64,000 nucleotides of DNA from Stercorarius parasiticus. Lineage: Eukaryota; Chordata; Aves; Charadriiformes; Stercorariidae. The DNA lies in contig VWZL01000354.1 of NCBI GenBank assembly GCA_013396915.1, positions 145,223 through 209,222 on the forward strand. Direction: 5' to 3'. The notes below the pieces were generated by a model. That model was not told the DNA's origin and did not search any database. It saw only the letters and a program-made list of their open reading frames with translations. How positions within the stretch are numbered: position 1 is the first letter of the stretch; every line of letters begins with the position of its first letter. Position numbers and translations under genes: made by a program. Shown here piece by piece: positions 63,001 to 64,000 of the stretch.

Positions 63001-64000
63001 TCCACATACATGGAGCAGCACTGGTGTCTGGGACTACTTGGAGTGTGTAAAACTAGGATATCTGGGGTCTTTACAGCACTACTGCTTTGCTTTGGTGAAT
63101 TGATTGCCAGCTGTAATGAAAAACTACACCAGGAGAAAAACTACACCAGGAGAAATACAATTAAATGCCTGTGATCATCAGTTGCAAGGCACCTGTTTCA
63201 GTGGTATTTCATGAATATGGTTATAAATACTTTTTTTTTTAAATTCCAGAGAAACAACTTGCAAGGATCTTGCATGTAAAAGTGAGCTCTTAAAAAGCTC
63301 TGCTGTGAAGAGCTTCACTTACAGTTGGCAAAATCGAGAAACCTGTCTTCACGTTCAGTCCCACTGTTTCTTCGTAGTGACATGGCGAAATGAAATATTC
63401 TTTGCTTTTCTGATTTAAAATGATGATAACTTCTAATGAGCATCTTGCTGATCAGATGTGAGACAAACAATAGGAAACAGCTGCCATTTTTTTTTCCAGC
63501 CATTTGCTGACAGGCTAGTAAGCGGGAGTCGGTGTTTCTCTGAACCCATGTAGTAATAAGTCAGAACTGAGCTGCAGGTCTCCTGCTCTGATACAGCGTA
63601 GCATTTTTGATGTGTATAATTGCAGTTACAAATGCTAACACTGAATCTGTTACAGTAAGAAAAGAGCATAGCCCTGATGTTCCGATGTATCTTTTTTTCC
63701 TTCTACTTGAGATATTGTACTATGCTTTTGTAGAGTCTAGATTGACAAGAAAAGGTATAACTAATATTTAATCAATGGGAGACTCCTGAGATCTTGACTT
63801 GACAGAGGATACCTTTTGTTCGATTGGTGACTTTTCATACAGCTGTTAAAACTTCTTCATTTCTGGACTTGGAATATTTATTTGCCCTCTGTGTCCTGGA
63901 GTACCTCCTTTTTATTTCCTTAGCTCGAATAACTCTTTTTAAGGTAGACTTTATTTTTTTGTAGCTTCTTGTTGGCTCTGAAGATTTTGACATCCGGGTG
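60056..64000 (+). CDS. BBS2: BBS2, first five coding exons (partial; continues right of window)
   Basis: Subunit of the BBSome, the coat complex that carries membrane proteins to and from the primary cilium; loss causes Bardet-Biedl syndrome in humans. Coding exons: 60056-60172 (39 codons, [20 protein letters not shown]...), 61757-61984 (76 codons), 62366-62491 (42 codons), 62762-62824 (21 codons) and 63965-64000 (12 codons, cut by the window end). All introns are phase 0. The 190 residues form the start of the N-terminal beta-propeller. [20 protein letters not shown], spanning exons 4-5, is an FG-GAP-like calcium-loop motif typical of this propeller. The intron after exon 2 uses a GC donor (GAG|GCAAGT). 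The frame agrees with vertebrate BBS2. The ATG follows directly on the CpG-island 5'UTR. The span given includes introns. Confidence 0.97.
60173..61756 (+). other. BBS2: BBS2 intron 1
   Basis: Begins GTAACG and ends TTTCTACAG. The first 250 bp are still CpG-island-like. It contains a CR1 3' fragment at 60656-60816; the remainder is AT-rich unique DNA. Confidence 0.9.
60656..60816 (+). repeat. CR1 LINE 3' fragment in BBS2 intron 1
   Basis: CAGTGGCTGCCCCATCCCTG, GGAGGTGTTCAAGGCCAGGC and the end CCAACCCAAACCATTCTATG mark a plus-orientation CR1 3' end of about 160 bp. It is the same subfamily as the copies at 36.7 and 46.2 kb. Confidence 0.92.
61985..62365 (+). other. BBS2: BBS2 intron 2 (GC-AG type)
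   Basis: Starts GCAAGT after exon-ending GAG and ends TTTCTCTGTAG. No GT donor nearby keeps the conserved reading ...FYRE|VSDG. Otherwise it holds nothing notable. Confidence 0.85.
62825..63964 (+). other. BBS2: BBS2 intron 4
   Basis: Begins GTTTGT and ends TTTTTTTGTAG. AT-rich, with one short tandem duplication (GAAAAACTACACCAGGA twice, about 63117-63153). No other element recognised. Confidence 0.85.

Overview
This is vertebrate nuclear DNA, almost certainly from a bird. Three genes are supported by exon-by-exon translation: the N-terminal end of NUP93 (minus strand), two three-exon metallothionein genes (minus strand) and the first exons of BBS2 (plus strand). The order NUP93 - metallothioneins - BBS2, with BBS2 facing the opposite way, is the mirror image of human 16q13 and matches the known bird arrangement. 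Bird origin is supported by abundant CR1 LINE fragments, an LTR beginning TGTCCTGGTTTGAG, and metallothioneins of the chicken type (63 residues, one ending CCH and one ending CCK). I cannot name the species.

Layout. 1-35.6 kb is the 5' part of NUP93. It holds a large AT-rich intron (1-27,746), two coding exons (residues 1-99), a first intron with CR1 copies, and a GC-rich CCAAT-box promoter near 35.5-35.7 kb with a putative non-coding exon 1. 35.9-42.0 kb is GC-rich and gene-free. It holds two related ERV LTRs in opposite orientation (one a solo LTR with a perfect 5-bp target duplication), a CR1 and two minisatellites. 42.06-43.3 kb is metallothionein MT-I with a repeat-filled intron 2. 43.3-49.8 kb is repeats: a promoter-proximal minisatellite, CR1, an LTR-like element with an internally duplicated 3' part, and a 20-bp-type minisatellite split by a CR1. 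49.8-51.9 kb is metallothionein MT4. Its 3' half is scrambled in the assembly: two segments appear twice, bounded by single Ns. 51.9-59.5 kb has no recognisable gene. It carries a 35-bp inverted repeat and a TATAG-type satellite, and ends in a 412-base gap. From 59.9 kb onward is the BBS2 promoter and its first five coding exons, the fifth cut by the window end.

The genes do not form a pathway. NUP93 is a structural nucleoporin, the metallothioneins buffer zinc and copper, and BBS2 is a BBSome subunit of the primary cilium. Their neighbourhood is conserved synteny, not functional grouping. I found no new gene system. The most useful observations are the mis-joined MT4 contigs, the inverted LTR pair, a near-perfect hairpin at 56.65 kb, a GC-AG intron in BBS2, and repeat arrays whose long open frames on both strands mimic proteins.
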